From positions 1 to 37,200 of the forward strand of contig CAMWTV010000003.1 of NCBI GenBank assembly GCA_947177215.1: a stretch of DNA of 37,200 bases. The letters run 5' to 3'. Origin of the DNA: an uncultured Muribaculaceae bacterium (GTDB taxonomy: Bacteria; Bacteroidota; Bacteroidia; Bacteroidales; Muribaculaceae). Below the pieces are notes generated by a model that saw only the letters and a program-made list of their open reading frames with translations, was not told the DNA's origin and searched no databases. Below are positions 27,777 to 37,200 of this stretch, piece after piece; the stretch's first letter is position 1, and each line of letters begins with the position of its first letter. A program made the position numbers and the translations under genes.

Positions 27777-28913
27777 TTAAAACCGGTTGATTATGGCGGC
27801 TATCTCGCGGGCATCGTCTTCTGAGATGCAACGGCTTATGGGTAGACTGACACACGACGAGGCCAGACTCTCGGTGACCGGAAGCCTCCCGGCATATTCC
27901 TTTCCGAGTGTGGCGGCATAGCACGGCTGCAGATGAGGCGGCACGGCATAGTGAATGTCCCACCCTATGCCGTTGTCATCGAGATAACCGGTGAAGGCCT
28001 CGCGGTCGGCCACATGCACAACGAACTGGTGGAACACATGGTCGGCGGTGAGGCGGGGCAACGATATTTTCGGATTCATTATCCCGGCGCAATAGACCGA
28101 GGCAAGACGGCGGCGCAGATCGTTTTCCTGATCTGTAAAAGGGAGTTTGCATGACAGCACTGCCGCCTGAACCGGATCGAGGCGGCAGTTATAGCCCTGA
28201 TATATGTTGTGGTAACGGCGGTCGGCGCCATAATTGGCAAGCGCTCTGACGGTTCGGGCAAGCCGGGCGTCGTGGGTGGTCACGGCTCCGGCATCGCCTA
28301 TGGCCCCTATATTTTTTGTGGGATAAAAGCTGAAGCCGGCCGCATCGCCCAACGCTCCGGTCACTGTGTGGCCGTAAAGACCGGGGGTGTCAGAGTGCGC
28401 CCCTATGGCCTGGGCGTTGTCTTCGATAACTTTCAGGCCATGACGGCGCGCCACGTCGGCCATTGTCGCGTTCCAGCTCACTTTGCCATAGAGATGCACC
28501 GTCATGATGGCGCGGGTGCGCGGTGTGACAGCCTCTTCCACACGCGCCGGATCGAGGTTGGAGGTCGACGCCTCAGGCTCGACAAGCACGGGGCGCAGCC
28601 CGGCGTCGCTTACGGCAAGCACTGTGGCTATATAGGTGTTGGCAGGCACGATCACCTCATCGCCTTCGGCCATTACACCCATCGCCATATAGGCCCGCAG
28701 AATGAGCCTCAACGCATCAAGCCCGTTGCTGACACCAACGGCATAGGGAGCGCCCGTGAGGCTGCACAGCCGGCTCTCCAAGGCCTCGACCTCGGGGCCG
28801 CCTACATATCGGCCGCTTCTTACCACCCTCAAAACCGCCTCTTCGATGGCGCCGGCGTAGGGGGCGTTAACTTTGTCAAGATTCAGAAATTCAAAACGTG
28901 TGGCTGGCTTCAT
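27777..28913 (-). CDS. DegT/DnrJ/EryC1/StrS aminotransferase (FdtB/QdtB-like)
   Basis: RSGRYVGGPEVEALESRL, VIVPANTYIATVLAV, VIEDNAQAIGA, GFSFYPTKNIGAIGDAGAV. ATG 28913 preferred over 28949. Confidence 0.9.
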   Translation of the reverse strand: MKPATRFEFLNLDKVNAPYAGAIEEAVLRVVRSGRYVGGPEVEALESRLCSLTGAPYAVGVSNGLDALRLILRAYMAMGVMAEGDEVIVPANTYIATVLAVSDAGLRPVLVEPEASTSNLDPARVEEAVTPRTRAIMTVHLYGKVSWNATMADVARRHGLKVIEDNAQAIGAHSDTPGLYGHTVTGALGDAAGFSFYPTKNIGAIGDAGAVTTHDARLARTVRALANYGADRRYHNIYQGYNCRLDPVQAAVLSCKLPFTDQENDLRRRLASVYCAGIMNPKISLPRLTADHVFHQFVVHVADREAFTGYLDDNGIGWDIHYAVPPHLQPCYAATLGKEYAGRLPVTESLASSCVSLPISRCISEDDAREIAAIINRF

Positions 28914-28926
28914 GACTTTCTGACGT

Positions 28927-29355
28927 TTAAAACACCGGCTCCATCTCAAGCGAGAGCCGCTTGAATTCTTCGAAATCTCTCACATAATCGCTCTCGGCGA
29001 AATCGGTCGAGGCAAGGGCAAGGCACACGGCACCCGACGAGAAGTTGACCAGAGTGCTCCACAGCCCGGGGGGGAGCAGCAGCCCCTCGAAAGGTTTGTT
29101 GAGGGTGTAGGTGCGCCAGGTGTAGCCGTCGCAGACCTCTACATCGAAACTGCCGCTGACGGCCACCAGAACCTGGCTCATCTCGTGATGGGAATGGCCT
29201 CCGCGCCCCTCCCCTCCCGGCACATCATAAGTCCAGTAGGCACGTTTCAGCTCAAACGGGAGCTGGGCGAAGCTCTGGGCAAATGTAAGATTGCCGCGTG
29301 GATCGTGGATACGGGGCAGTTTCAGCAGCTCGGGCAATTTCCTTTTTGTCGACAT
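28927..29355 (-). CDS. WxcM-like cupin, dTDP-4-oxo-6-deoxyglucose 3,4-ketoisomerase (FdtA/QdtA-like)
   Basis: RIHDPRGNLTFAQ, GGHSHHEMSQVLVAVSGSFDVEVCDG, FSSGAVCLALASTDFAESDYVRDFEEF. ATG 29355 preferred over 29382. Confidence 0.87.
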   Translation of the reverse strand: MSTKRKLPELLKLPRIHDPRGNLTFAQSFAQLPFELKRAYWTYDVPGGEGRGGHSHHEMSQVLVAVSGSFDVEVCDGYTWRTYTLNKPFEGLLLPPGLWSTLVNFSSGAVCLALASTDFAESDYVRDFEEFKRLSLEMEPVF

Positions 29356-29371
29356 ATATCCTAATGTTTTA

Positions 29372-30265
<894 letters not shown>

Positions 30266-30277
30266 TGCCACTGATTG

Positions 30278-31459
30278 TTATTTATTTGCGGAAGCTTCTG
30301 TCACACCGCGGCTCCAATCCACGTTGTCGAGATACCATTTGACAGTAAGGCGTATTCCCTGCTCGAAACTTGTTTCGGGATACCACCCGAGCTCTTTCAC
30401 TATCTTCTCAGGGTCGATGGCATAGCGCATGTCGTGGCCGGGGCGGTCGGCCACATAGCTTATCAGCCGCTCGTCGACCTGCTCCAAGGGTATCTGCAAC
30501 AGGCTGCGGTAACGGCTGTCGGACTGTGCCATCTCCCTTACAAGCGAGATTATAAGGCGTACGATCGAGATGTTTTCCTGTTCGTTGAAGCCACCTATGT
30601 TATAGACCTCGCCCACTTTTCCGCGCCGGGCCACAATGTCGACAGCCTTGCAGTGATCGTCGACATATAGCCAGTCGCGCACATTCTCGCCGCGGCCATA
30701 GACCGGGAGCGGCTTCCCTTCGAGAATATTGTTTATCATCAGCGGTATCAGCTTCTCGGGAAACTGATACGGGCCGTAATTGTTGCTGCATCGGGTTATG
30801 TTGACCGGGAGGCCGTAAGTTTCATAATAGGCCATGGCAAGCATGTCGGCCGATGTTTTCGATGCCGAATAGGGTGAACGGGGCGACAGCGGAGTCTGCT
30901 CGGTGAAGAAACCTTCGCCATAACATTTCAGGTCATGACGCCCTGTGGCTATTTTGGCCACATCCCGGTTAAGCTCAAGCGGGCGCGGCTCACCGGGGGT
31001 ACGCTCAAGCGAGCCATACACCTCGTCGGTCGAGATCTGTATGAACTTCTTTCCCTGCCGATAGCGGGGCTTTCCGTCGTCGCCTGCCCCTTCAAGCCAT
31101 TCCCGGCGGGCACATTCAAGCATGTTGTGTGTGCCGAGAATATTCGTTTCAAGAAACACCCTCGGCCCGGTGATTGAGCGGTCAACATGACTCTCGGCGG
31201 CGAAATTCACCACATAGTCGGGATCAAACTCCCGCAGCACGCGGCTCACTTCCGCGGCATCGCCGATATCTCCCTTGACAAAACAGATATTGTCGCGCTC
31301 AAGGTCGGAGGCAATCGTTGGCAGATGGCCGGCATAGGTCAGCGCATCGTAAACCATGATGTCAACACCGTCGCCATACTTGCCCGACAGATACTTGACA
31401 AAGTTGGCGCCGATGAAACCCGCGCCTCCCGTAACCAGATATTTCTTTTTCCCAGTCAT
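30278..31459 (-). CDS. rfbB: dTDP-glucose 4,6-dehydratase
   Basis: YLVTGGAGFIGANFVKYL, FAAESHVDRSI, ISTDEVYGSL, PYSASKTSADMLAMAYYETYGLPVNITRCSNNYGPYQFPEKLIP. Confidence 0.95.
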   Translation of the reverse strand: MTGKKKYLVTGGAGFIGANFVKYLSGKYGDGVDIMVYDALTYAGHLPTIASDLERDNICFVKGDIGDAAEVSRVLREFDPDYVVNFAAESHVDRSITGPRVFLETNILGTHNMLECARREWLEGAGDDGKPRYRQGKKFIQISTDEVYGSLERTPGEPRPLELNRDVAKIATGRHDLKCYGEGFFTEQTPLSPRSPYSASKTSADMLAMAYYETYGLPVNITRCSNNYGPYQFPEKLIPLMINNILEGKPLPVYGRGENVRDWLYVDDHCKAVDIVARRGKVGEVYNIGGFNEQENISIVRLIISLVREMAQSDSRYRSLLQIPLEQVDERLISYVADRPGHDMRYAIDPEKIVKELGWYPETSFEQGIRLTVKWYLDNVDWSRGVTEASANK

Positions 31460-31753
31460 ACTTATGATATTTGTTCAACCGGATTCTCACCCGCGAATCC
31501 ATCTTCCCGTTTTCAAAGTTAAGCATTTTTTCCAAACCGCCATCTCAATTTCCGCCGAATTTTGCGTATCTTTGCGTGCGTTACATACAACAAATGCCGC
31601 CAAGGCATTGTTGGAAAAGACAAGTCAGTGTTCAAATTTTGATTCATACAAAATGCGAGCCTGTTTTTCAGGCGATTCAGGCGCGTTCACTTGCTGTCGG
31701 TTGAATTTTAGCTCTTACACAAACAGATTGTTTCACCATTCTAAGGTTTCCAG

Positions 31754-32518
31754 ATGAGTTTTAGCGACAATTTCAGGATGATGCCTCCGGTTACCAAAAA
31801 CCTCATCATCATCAATGTTATAATCTGGCTGGCGATGACCATGATACGTCCCGTAGCCGATATGCTTCAGCAATACGGGGCGATCTATTATTTCACGTCC
31901 GACCAGTTTCTGCCCTCGCAGCTGTTCACCTACATGTTCATCCATGCCAATTTCTGGCATCTGTTTTTCAACATGTTCGCCCTGTTCATGTTCGGAGTGA
32001 CCATGGAGAGGGTGCTCGGCGCCCCCAAGTTTCTGTTCTACTACCTTTCGTGCGGCATCGGCGCCGCCCTTGTGCAGGAAGGGGTATTCGCCATAATGAT
32101 CCACCACTACGCTTCGGTGTTCGAGAACGCCGGATCTGTAACCGCCATATTGCGCCACATCACAGCCAACAGCCGTGAGCTGCTCAATATCGGCGTAAGC
32201 CCACAGGAGCCGGCGGTACAACACATATTCAACCTCTACCACACCCCCACGGTAGGTGCGTCAGGCGCCATTTTCGGCATTCTGCTCGCCTTCGGCTACA
32301 TGTTTCCAAACGTGCGCCTCTATCTCATCTTCCCCCCCATACCCATCAAGGCGAGGGTCTTTGTGCTCTGCTACGCGGGCATAGAGCTGCTTTTGGGTGT
32401 CTACAACAGCCAGGCCGACACCGTGGCCCATTTCGCCCACCTCGGCGGCATGCTTTTCGGTCTGCTCATCCTCATTTACTGGCGAAAGAACCGCGTGATA
32501 GGCGGCCCGTATTTCTGA
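31754..32518 (+). CDS. Rhomboid family intramembrane serine protease
   Basis: HANFWHLFFNMFALFMFG, GASGAIFG (Ser), VAHFAHLGGMLFG (His). Confidence 0.93.
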   Translation: MSFSDNFRMMPPVTKNLIIINVIIWLAMTMIRPVADMLQQYGAIYYFTSDQFLPSQLFTYMFIHANFWHLFFNMFALFMFGVTMERVLGAPKFLFYYLSCGIGAALVQEGVFAIMIHHYASVFENAGSVTAILRHITANSRELLNIGVSPQEPAVQHIFNLYHTPTVGASGAIFGILLAFGYMFPNVRLYLIFPPIPIKARVFVLCYAGIELLLGVYNSQADTVAHFAHLGGMLFGLLILIYWRKNRVIGGPYF

Positions 32519-32528
32519 TCTTCCGACA

Positions 32529-33281
32529 ATGCGTCTGGTCTTAGTCAACATAACGGCATTTCTGATTCTAAAGCTTGTATGGCTTATCTCCCCGTCGGCC
32601 CTGACTGTCGAGGAGATAATAGGATCTCTTGCGCTGCCTGCCGGAACACAGGCTGCCCTGGCCATGCCGTGGACTATGCTGACCTACAGTTTCATCCATG
32701 TCGACTTCTGGCATCTGCTTGTCAACTGCCTGTGGCTGGCATGGTTCGGTGCCCTGCTCGCCGAAATTGCCGGGCGCCGGTGGCTGCTGGCGGCTTTTGT
32801 GTCGGGCGGCATCGGAGGGGCGATATGCTTCCAGCTGTTCACCGATGCGTTCAATCCCGGCTCCGAGGCATCGCTTTTAGGGTCGTCGGCCGCCGTGTTC
32901 TCGGTCATAACAGCCACCCTTGTGTGCGCGCCACGTAAAAAAGTTACTCTGGCCCTTATAGGCGCGTTCTCGCTGCGCTCTATCGCAGCCGTGGGGATGA
33001 TACTGTTTTTCCTCGCCTCGCTTGAGATGGAGCCGTCGCAGACAGCCGCACACATAGGGGGCATTGTAGCAGGAGCCGCCGGAGCGTTTGTGTGGCGCCG
33101 CCGTGCCCGCAAAAGCATGGAAGCCATGAAAAGCATGGCCCGCAACCGTCTGGAACAGATGTCGCTGATAGAGAAAGTAAACCGCGACGGCTATGCCTCG
33201 CTCACAAGGAGCGAACAGTTGCGGTTGTTCAATCTGTCGTCGGGCAACGCCCCCGTAAGGCGCAACACCCCGTCGAGATAG
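32529..33281 (+). CDS. Second rhomboid-family protease
   Basis: IHVDFWHLLVNCLWLAWFG, LLGSSAAVFSV (Ser), AAHIGGIVAG (His). Confidence 0.88.
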   Translation: MRLVLVNITAFLILKLVWLISPSALTVEEIIGSLALPAGTQAALAMPWTMLTYSFIHVDFWHLLVNCLWLAWFGALLAEIAGRRWLLAAFVSGGIGGAICFQLFTDAFNPGSEASLLGSSAAVFSVITATLVCAPRKKVTLALIGAFSLRSIAAVGMILFFLASLEMEPSQTAAHIGGIVAGAAGAFVWRRRARKSMEAMKSMARNRLEQMSLIEKVNRDGYASLTRSEQLRLFNLSSGNAPVRRNTPSR

Positions 33282-33307
33282 CCGCCCGGTCGAAAAAGAA
33301 TCATATA

Positions 33308-34468
33308 ATGAAAGCCCGAGGGAGCAGGCATATTATGAAAGTGTTGCTTGTCGCCGTAAACATAGCGGTGGCCCTCACCACCGTGGCCGCGGCATATGGA
33401 GGCATTGTGAACCCCGACATCACCCCCATTCCGGCGATTCTCGCCATGACATTTCCGGCATGCCTGATAATAACACTGCTGCTGGCCATAACCGATCTGC
33501 TGACCTTCCGGAAAGCAGCGCTAATACCGCTGCTCACCATCGTTGCCACACTCCCCTCCATCAGCGGCATCATCCCGTTAAACATCTTTGAGAAAAAGGC
33601 CAACGGCGGCGACAAGCCTTCGTTCACCATGATCTCATATAACGTATATCACCTCACCGACTGGAACAAACGCTCTGAAGGGGTCACCGATCCCGACCGG
33701 TGGCGCCGCGACGCCGACGCCGGCCTGGTCAATCCCACCCTGTCGTTCATCCTCCATGCCGCCCCCGACCTGGGATGCTTCCAGGAGATGCCTCCCGAAC
33801 TGACCGACCCTGCCCGAACAGCGATAAGGTGGAAGCTTATCAGCCAGAGCCAGGCCGATTCGCTGGCACAGCTTTTCCCACGACGCACCGGCTTCGACAG
33901 CGAGATAATCATGACCCGTTTTCCGATGCGCCCCGTAACCCTCAGGCAACCCGAAAGCGAGACAAGCAGCTTCGCGGCGGCAGTTGTCGACATTCTCGGC
34001 AAAGAGACTCTTGTTGTCAGCGCGCATTTCGAATCGATCGGCCTAAGCCCCGAAGACAAAGAGCTTTACCGGGAACTTACCAAAGGGGAGGCACACTCCA
34101 AACGCGACATCAGCCGCGTGCGCCATCAGCTGCTTCCCAAACTGGCACACGCCTTCAAGGCGAGGGCAGCCCAGGCACGCCTGCTACGCGAGCAGATCGA
34201 CTCGATCGGCATACACAATGTGATCATCTCGGGCGATTTCAACGACATTCCGGGATGCTATGCCATCCGCACCCTGTGTGGCAACGACTTTAAGACAGCG
34301 TTTTCCGAGGCCGGCACCATATCGCTGCCCACATATCACGGAAACCGCTTTTATTTCCACATCGACCACATTCTCTACCGCGGCGACTTCCGCGCGGTGG
34401 CATACAGCCGTCCGCGCATCCCCTATTCCGACCATTATCCCGTAATGGCCACATTCACCCTCCAATGA
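33308..34468 (+). CDS. Membrane-anchored endonuclease/exonuclease/phosphatase family protein
   Basis: N-terminal TM segments, then FTMISYNVYHLTDW...CFQEMPPE...ISGDFNDIPGCYAI...HIDHILYRGDF...PYSDHYPVMATFTL. ORF track starts at 33092 inside the rhomboid gene; ATG 33308 or 33335 is more plausible. Confidence 0.9.
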   Translation: MKARGSRHIMKVLLVAVNIAVALTTVAAAYGGIVNPDITPIPAILAMTFPACLIITLLLAITDLLTFRKAALIPLLTIVATLPSISGIIPLNIFEKKANGGDKPSFTMISYNVYHLTDWNKRSEGVTDPDRWRRDADAGLVNPTLSFILHAAPDLGCFQEMPPELTDPARTAIRWKLISQSQADSLAQLFPRRTGFDSEIIMTRFPMRPVTLRQPESETSSFAAAVVDILGKETLVVSAHFESIGLSPEDKELYRELTKGEAHSKRDISRVRHQLLPKLAHAFKARAAQARLLREQIDSIGIHNVIISGDFNDIPGCYAIRTLCGNDFKTAFSEAGTISLPTYHGNRFYFHIDHILYRGDFRAVAYSRPRIPYSDHYPVMATFTLQ

Positions 34469-34607
34469 CACCCTCCGGCAGGCAACCACAAAACGGTTCC
34501 GCCCGTCGAAACGCCTAAATCACTATTTCACAAGGCCGTCGCTTCGTTATTTCACTCTTTTTCATTAACTTTATCCCGAAATTCAATAATCCAACATTAT
34601 CAAGCAT

Positions 34608-36725
34608 ATGAAACCTATCGTTATGGGCATCTGCATGGCCGCCGCGGCAACAGCACTGTCGCTGTCATCATGCGGCAACAAAAAAGCCCACGAGAACCCG
34701 TTTCTCAAACCGTATGAAACCATCTATGAGATTCCTCCCTTCGAGGATATCCTGATCGAAGACTACATTCCGGCTTTCGACGCAGGCATCGCCGAAGCAA
34801 AGGCCTCGATCGACTCAATCGTGAACAACCCCGAGGCGCCCACATTCGCCAACACCATTCTGCCGCTCGACAATCTCAGCCCCACGCTTGAGCGCGTAAT
34901 GGGAGTGCTCATGTCGCTCACAGAGGCACACTCCTCGGCCGAGCTGACCGAAGTGTCGGAAAACCTCCTGCCCCGTTACACAGCCTTCAACGACGAGCTG
35001 ATGATGAACCAGGGCCTCTTCAACCGCGTGAAAGCGCTTTACGACAGCCGCGATTCGCTCGGACTTGCACACGACGAGACACGTGCCCTTGAAGAGACCT
35101 ACCGCCAGTTCGCCCGCAACGGCGCCCTTCTCACTCCCGAGAAACAGGAACAGCTCAAAGCCGTCAACAGTCGTCTGACCGACCTCTATCTGAAGTTCAA
35201 CAAAAACCTTCTCGCCTCAAACAACGCCTTTGAAATCGTTGTGGAAAACGAGGCCGACCTCGCAGGCATCCCCGCCTCGACAGTGGCCAACGCCGCCGAA
35301 GAAGCCAAATCGCGCGGCAAAGAGGGCAAGTGGGTGTTCACCCTCCACGCACCCTCGCGCCTGCCGGTTCTCCAGTATGCCGACAACCGCGACCTGCGCG
35401 AACAGATGTGGAAAGGCTACACCTCGAACGCACAGACCGGCGATAACGACAACCGCCCCGTAATTGCCGACATCGTCAAGACTCGCGCCGAGAAAGCCGC
35501 CATCATGGGTTATCCCGATTTCGCCTCTTACATGACCGCCGATGTCATGGCCAAGACTCCCCAGGCCGCCGAAGAGCTCCTCATGAGCATCTGGAAACCC
35601 GCCAAGGCCAAAGTGGCCATGGAAGTGGCCGAAATGCAGGCCCTCTCCGACAAGCTCGGCAACGACTTCAAGATAGCCCCCTGGGACTATTATTATTTCG
35701 CCGAGAAAGTGCGTCAGGACAAATATGCCCTCGATGAAAACGAGATCCGTCCCTACTTCGCCGTCGACTCGGTTACGAAAGGGATCTTCTCGATGGCCGA
35801 GAAACTTTACGGCATAACCTTCGAGCCGATAGCCGACGCGCCCAAATATCACCCCGACGTAAAAGTCTACGACGTGAAAGACTCGGAAGGCAAGCACCTC
35901 GCCGTGTTCATGACCGACTATTTCACACGCGCGTCAAAACGTCAGGGCGCATGGATGGAAGAGCTCAAGACATCATGGATCAACCCCGACGGCACAGCCG
36001 ACCGTCCCATCGTCTACAACGTAGGCAACTTCTCGAAACCCACAGCCGACGCACCCTCGCTGCTCACCATCGACGAGGTGCAGACCATGTTCCATGAATT
36101 CGGCCATGGCCTCCACGGCATGCTCTCTCGCGCACGCCTCAAAAGCCAGAGCGGCACTTCGGTCGACCGCGATTTCGTTGAGTTCCCCTCGCAGTTCCAC
36201 GAACACTGGGCCTTCCAGCCCGAGCTGCTCAAGGAGTATGCCCACCACTATCAGACAGGCGAGCTCATCCCCGACTCGCTGGTGCAGAAAATCAACGCTG
36301 CCTCTAAACACAACATGGGCTTCATGACAGCCGAACTCGTAGGCGCTGCCCTGCTCGACCTCAACTGGGGTCACCTCAACCCCGAAGGCGACATCGACGT
36401 GATGGCATTCGAGAACTCCGTTGCCGAGAAACTCGGCATGCCCGAACAGCTCACCTTCCGCTATCGCTCGCCCTACTTCAAACATATCTTCGGCGACGAA
36501 GGCTATGCTTCGGGCTACTACACCTACCTCTGGGCCGAAGTGCTCGATGCCGACGGCTTCGAGATGTTCGCCGAAAAGGGTGTGTTCGATCCCGAATGTG
36601 CAGCCCGCATGAAAACCGTGCTTGAAAGCGGTTCGTCGGAAGATCCCATGGTTCTTTACGAGAACTTCCGCGGACACCGCCCTGAGGCAGCCGCCCTGCT
36701 CCGTCAGCGCGGCCTGACCGACTGA
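34608..36725 (+). CDS. dcp: M3 family metallopeptidase (peptidyl-dipeptidase Dcp-like), lipoprotein
   Basis: Lipobox (LSLSSCGN); MFHEFGHGLHGML zinc site; C-terminal RYRSPYFKHIFGDEGYASGYYTYLWAEVLDADGFEMF. Confidence 0.92.
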   Translation: MKPIVMGICMAAAATALSLSSCGNKKAHENPFLKPYETIYEIPPFEDILIEDYIPAFDAGIAEAKASIDSIVNNPEAPTFANTILPLDNLSPTLERVMGVLMSLTEAHSSAELTEVSENLLPRYTAFNDELMMNQGLFNRVKALYDSRDSLGLAHDETRALEETYRQFARNGALLTPEKQEQLKAVNSRLTDLYLKFNKNLLASNNAFEIVVENEADLAGIPASTVANAAEEAKSRGKEGKWVFTLHAPSRLPVLQYADNRDLREQMWKGYTSNAQTGDNDNRPVIADIVKTRAEKAAIMGYPDFASYMTADVMAKTPQAAEELLMSIWKPAKAKVAMEVAEMQALSDKLGNDFKIAPWDYYYFAEKVRQDKYALDENEIRPYFAVDSVTKGIFSMAEKLYGITFEPIADAPKYHPDVKVYDVKDSEGKHLAVFMTDYFTRASKRQGAWMEELKTSWINPDGTADRPIVYNVGNFSKPTADAPSLLTIDEVQTMFHEFGHGLHGMLSRARLKSQSGTSVDRDFVEFPSQFHEHWAFQPELLKEYAHHYQTGELIPDSLVQKINAASKHNMGFMTAELVGAALLDLNWGHLNPEGDIDVMAFENSVAEKLGMPEQLTFRYRSPYFKHIFGDEGYASGYYTYLWAEVLDADGFEMFAEKGVFDPECAARMKTVLESGSSEDPMVLYENFRGHRPEAAALLRQRGLTD

Positions 36726-36743
36726 TCCATTCGCAAAAACATC

Positions 36744-36784
36744 AAGCCCCGCGTCATCGCATTCACCCGACTGACGCGGGGCTT
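36744..36784 (+). terminator. Hairpin terminator (family copy T4)
   Basis: Perfect 13-bp arms AAGCCCCGCGTCA / TGACGCGGGGCTT followed by TT. Confidence 0.75.
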
Positions 36785-36857
36785 TTCATGGCCATGAGTC
36801 TATGATCGCCGACGGCATCGCACAATCGCAACGACACCAACGACACCAAAGGTTTAT

Positions 36858-36888
36858 TTTGATTATTGCCGGAAATTTATTAATTTTG
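36858..36888 (+). promoter_or_regulatory. Consensus promoter for the right-edge transcript (TTTG-N19-TAATTTTG)
   Basis: TTTG 36858-36861, 19-nt spacer, TAATTTTG 36881-36888. Confidence 0.7.
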
Positions 36889-37124
36889 CAATGAATTTCA
36901 CACATTCAATTGGTCAAGAGCTTGGCTTTCTTCATCTGAGAGGGATTTCAAGAGGGTGTTTAAAGTGTCTGACCACACTGACAGCCATAAGAGCATGGCG
37001 CAGAGGCCGCCTTGCCTGACAAATGCCTTGAAGAGACCGGAAACCTGCCGCTCTCACGGAAGCGGGCCACCCCCGCCGACCTGACATTACTTTTCTACCA
37101 CTTCATCATTTTCGCATGACTATC

Positions 37125-37200
37125 ATGGATCAAAAGCCTGTTATCACACGAGCCGAAGAATGTGGCATTAAGGTTCACATAGGCTCATTAATCGAAAACG
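37125..37200 (+). CDS. N-terminus of a protein, possibly a small HTH-type regulator (truncated)
   Basis: MDQKPVITRAEECGIKVHIGSLIEN..., open to the window edge; the HIGxxIE start resembles short Bacteroidales HTH proteins. ATG 37116 is an alternative start. Confidence 0.4.
   Translation, partial: MDQKPVITRAEECGIKVHIGSLIEN

Noticed and set aside
35973-36677. 234-aa antisense ORF (with 35217..35897) opposite the M3 peptidase
   Set aside because: Mirror of a conserved coding sequence; no family resemblance.
37033-37049. GAGACCGGAAACCTGCC resembles the cobalamin-riboswitch B12 box
   Set aside because: Core consensus upstream (GGGAA...CCCGCxACUGU) is not visible in the right order and the CAGG/CCUG pairing is broken; a covariance-model scan would settle it.

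Overview
The window looks like ordinary chromosomal DNA from a Bacteroidales bacterium, possibly Muribaculaceae-like. This rests on several Bacteroidota-type promoters (TTTG-N19-21-TAnnTTTG), many lipoproteins and a TonB-dependent receptor. I see no CRISPR array, tRNA, rRNA or intact mobile element. From left to right: a partial AsmA/TamB-like gene; OMP barrel; ferritin; exported thioredoxin-fold protein plus thiol peroxidase; split ThrE-type exporter; double META-domain lipoprotein; GH127-type glycosidase; exported DUF362 lipoprotein plus TonB receptor; thioredoxin lipoprotein; malate dehydrogenase; a coupled porin / imelysin / di-heme oxidoreductase / CcsBA-type operon; patatin-barrel protein; DUF805; AMP-ligase; rfbB-rfbA-FdtA-FdtB-like dTDP-3-amino-sugar cassette; two tandem rhomboids plus an EEP-family protein; M3 metallopeptidase; and a promoter with a ~220-nt leader before a truncated ORF. 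The strongest candidate for something undescribed is a free-standing minus-strand small RNA gene (~27421-27686) with its own consensus promoter and intrinsic terminator. Others are the self-contained imelysin/di-heme/CcsBA operon with a perfect 12-bp hairpin just inside ccsBA, a family of covarying GTCA-loop-TGAC terminator hairpins, and the long leader at the right edge. All calls come from reading the sequence; no database search or folding program was run.
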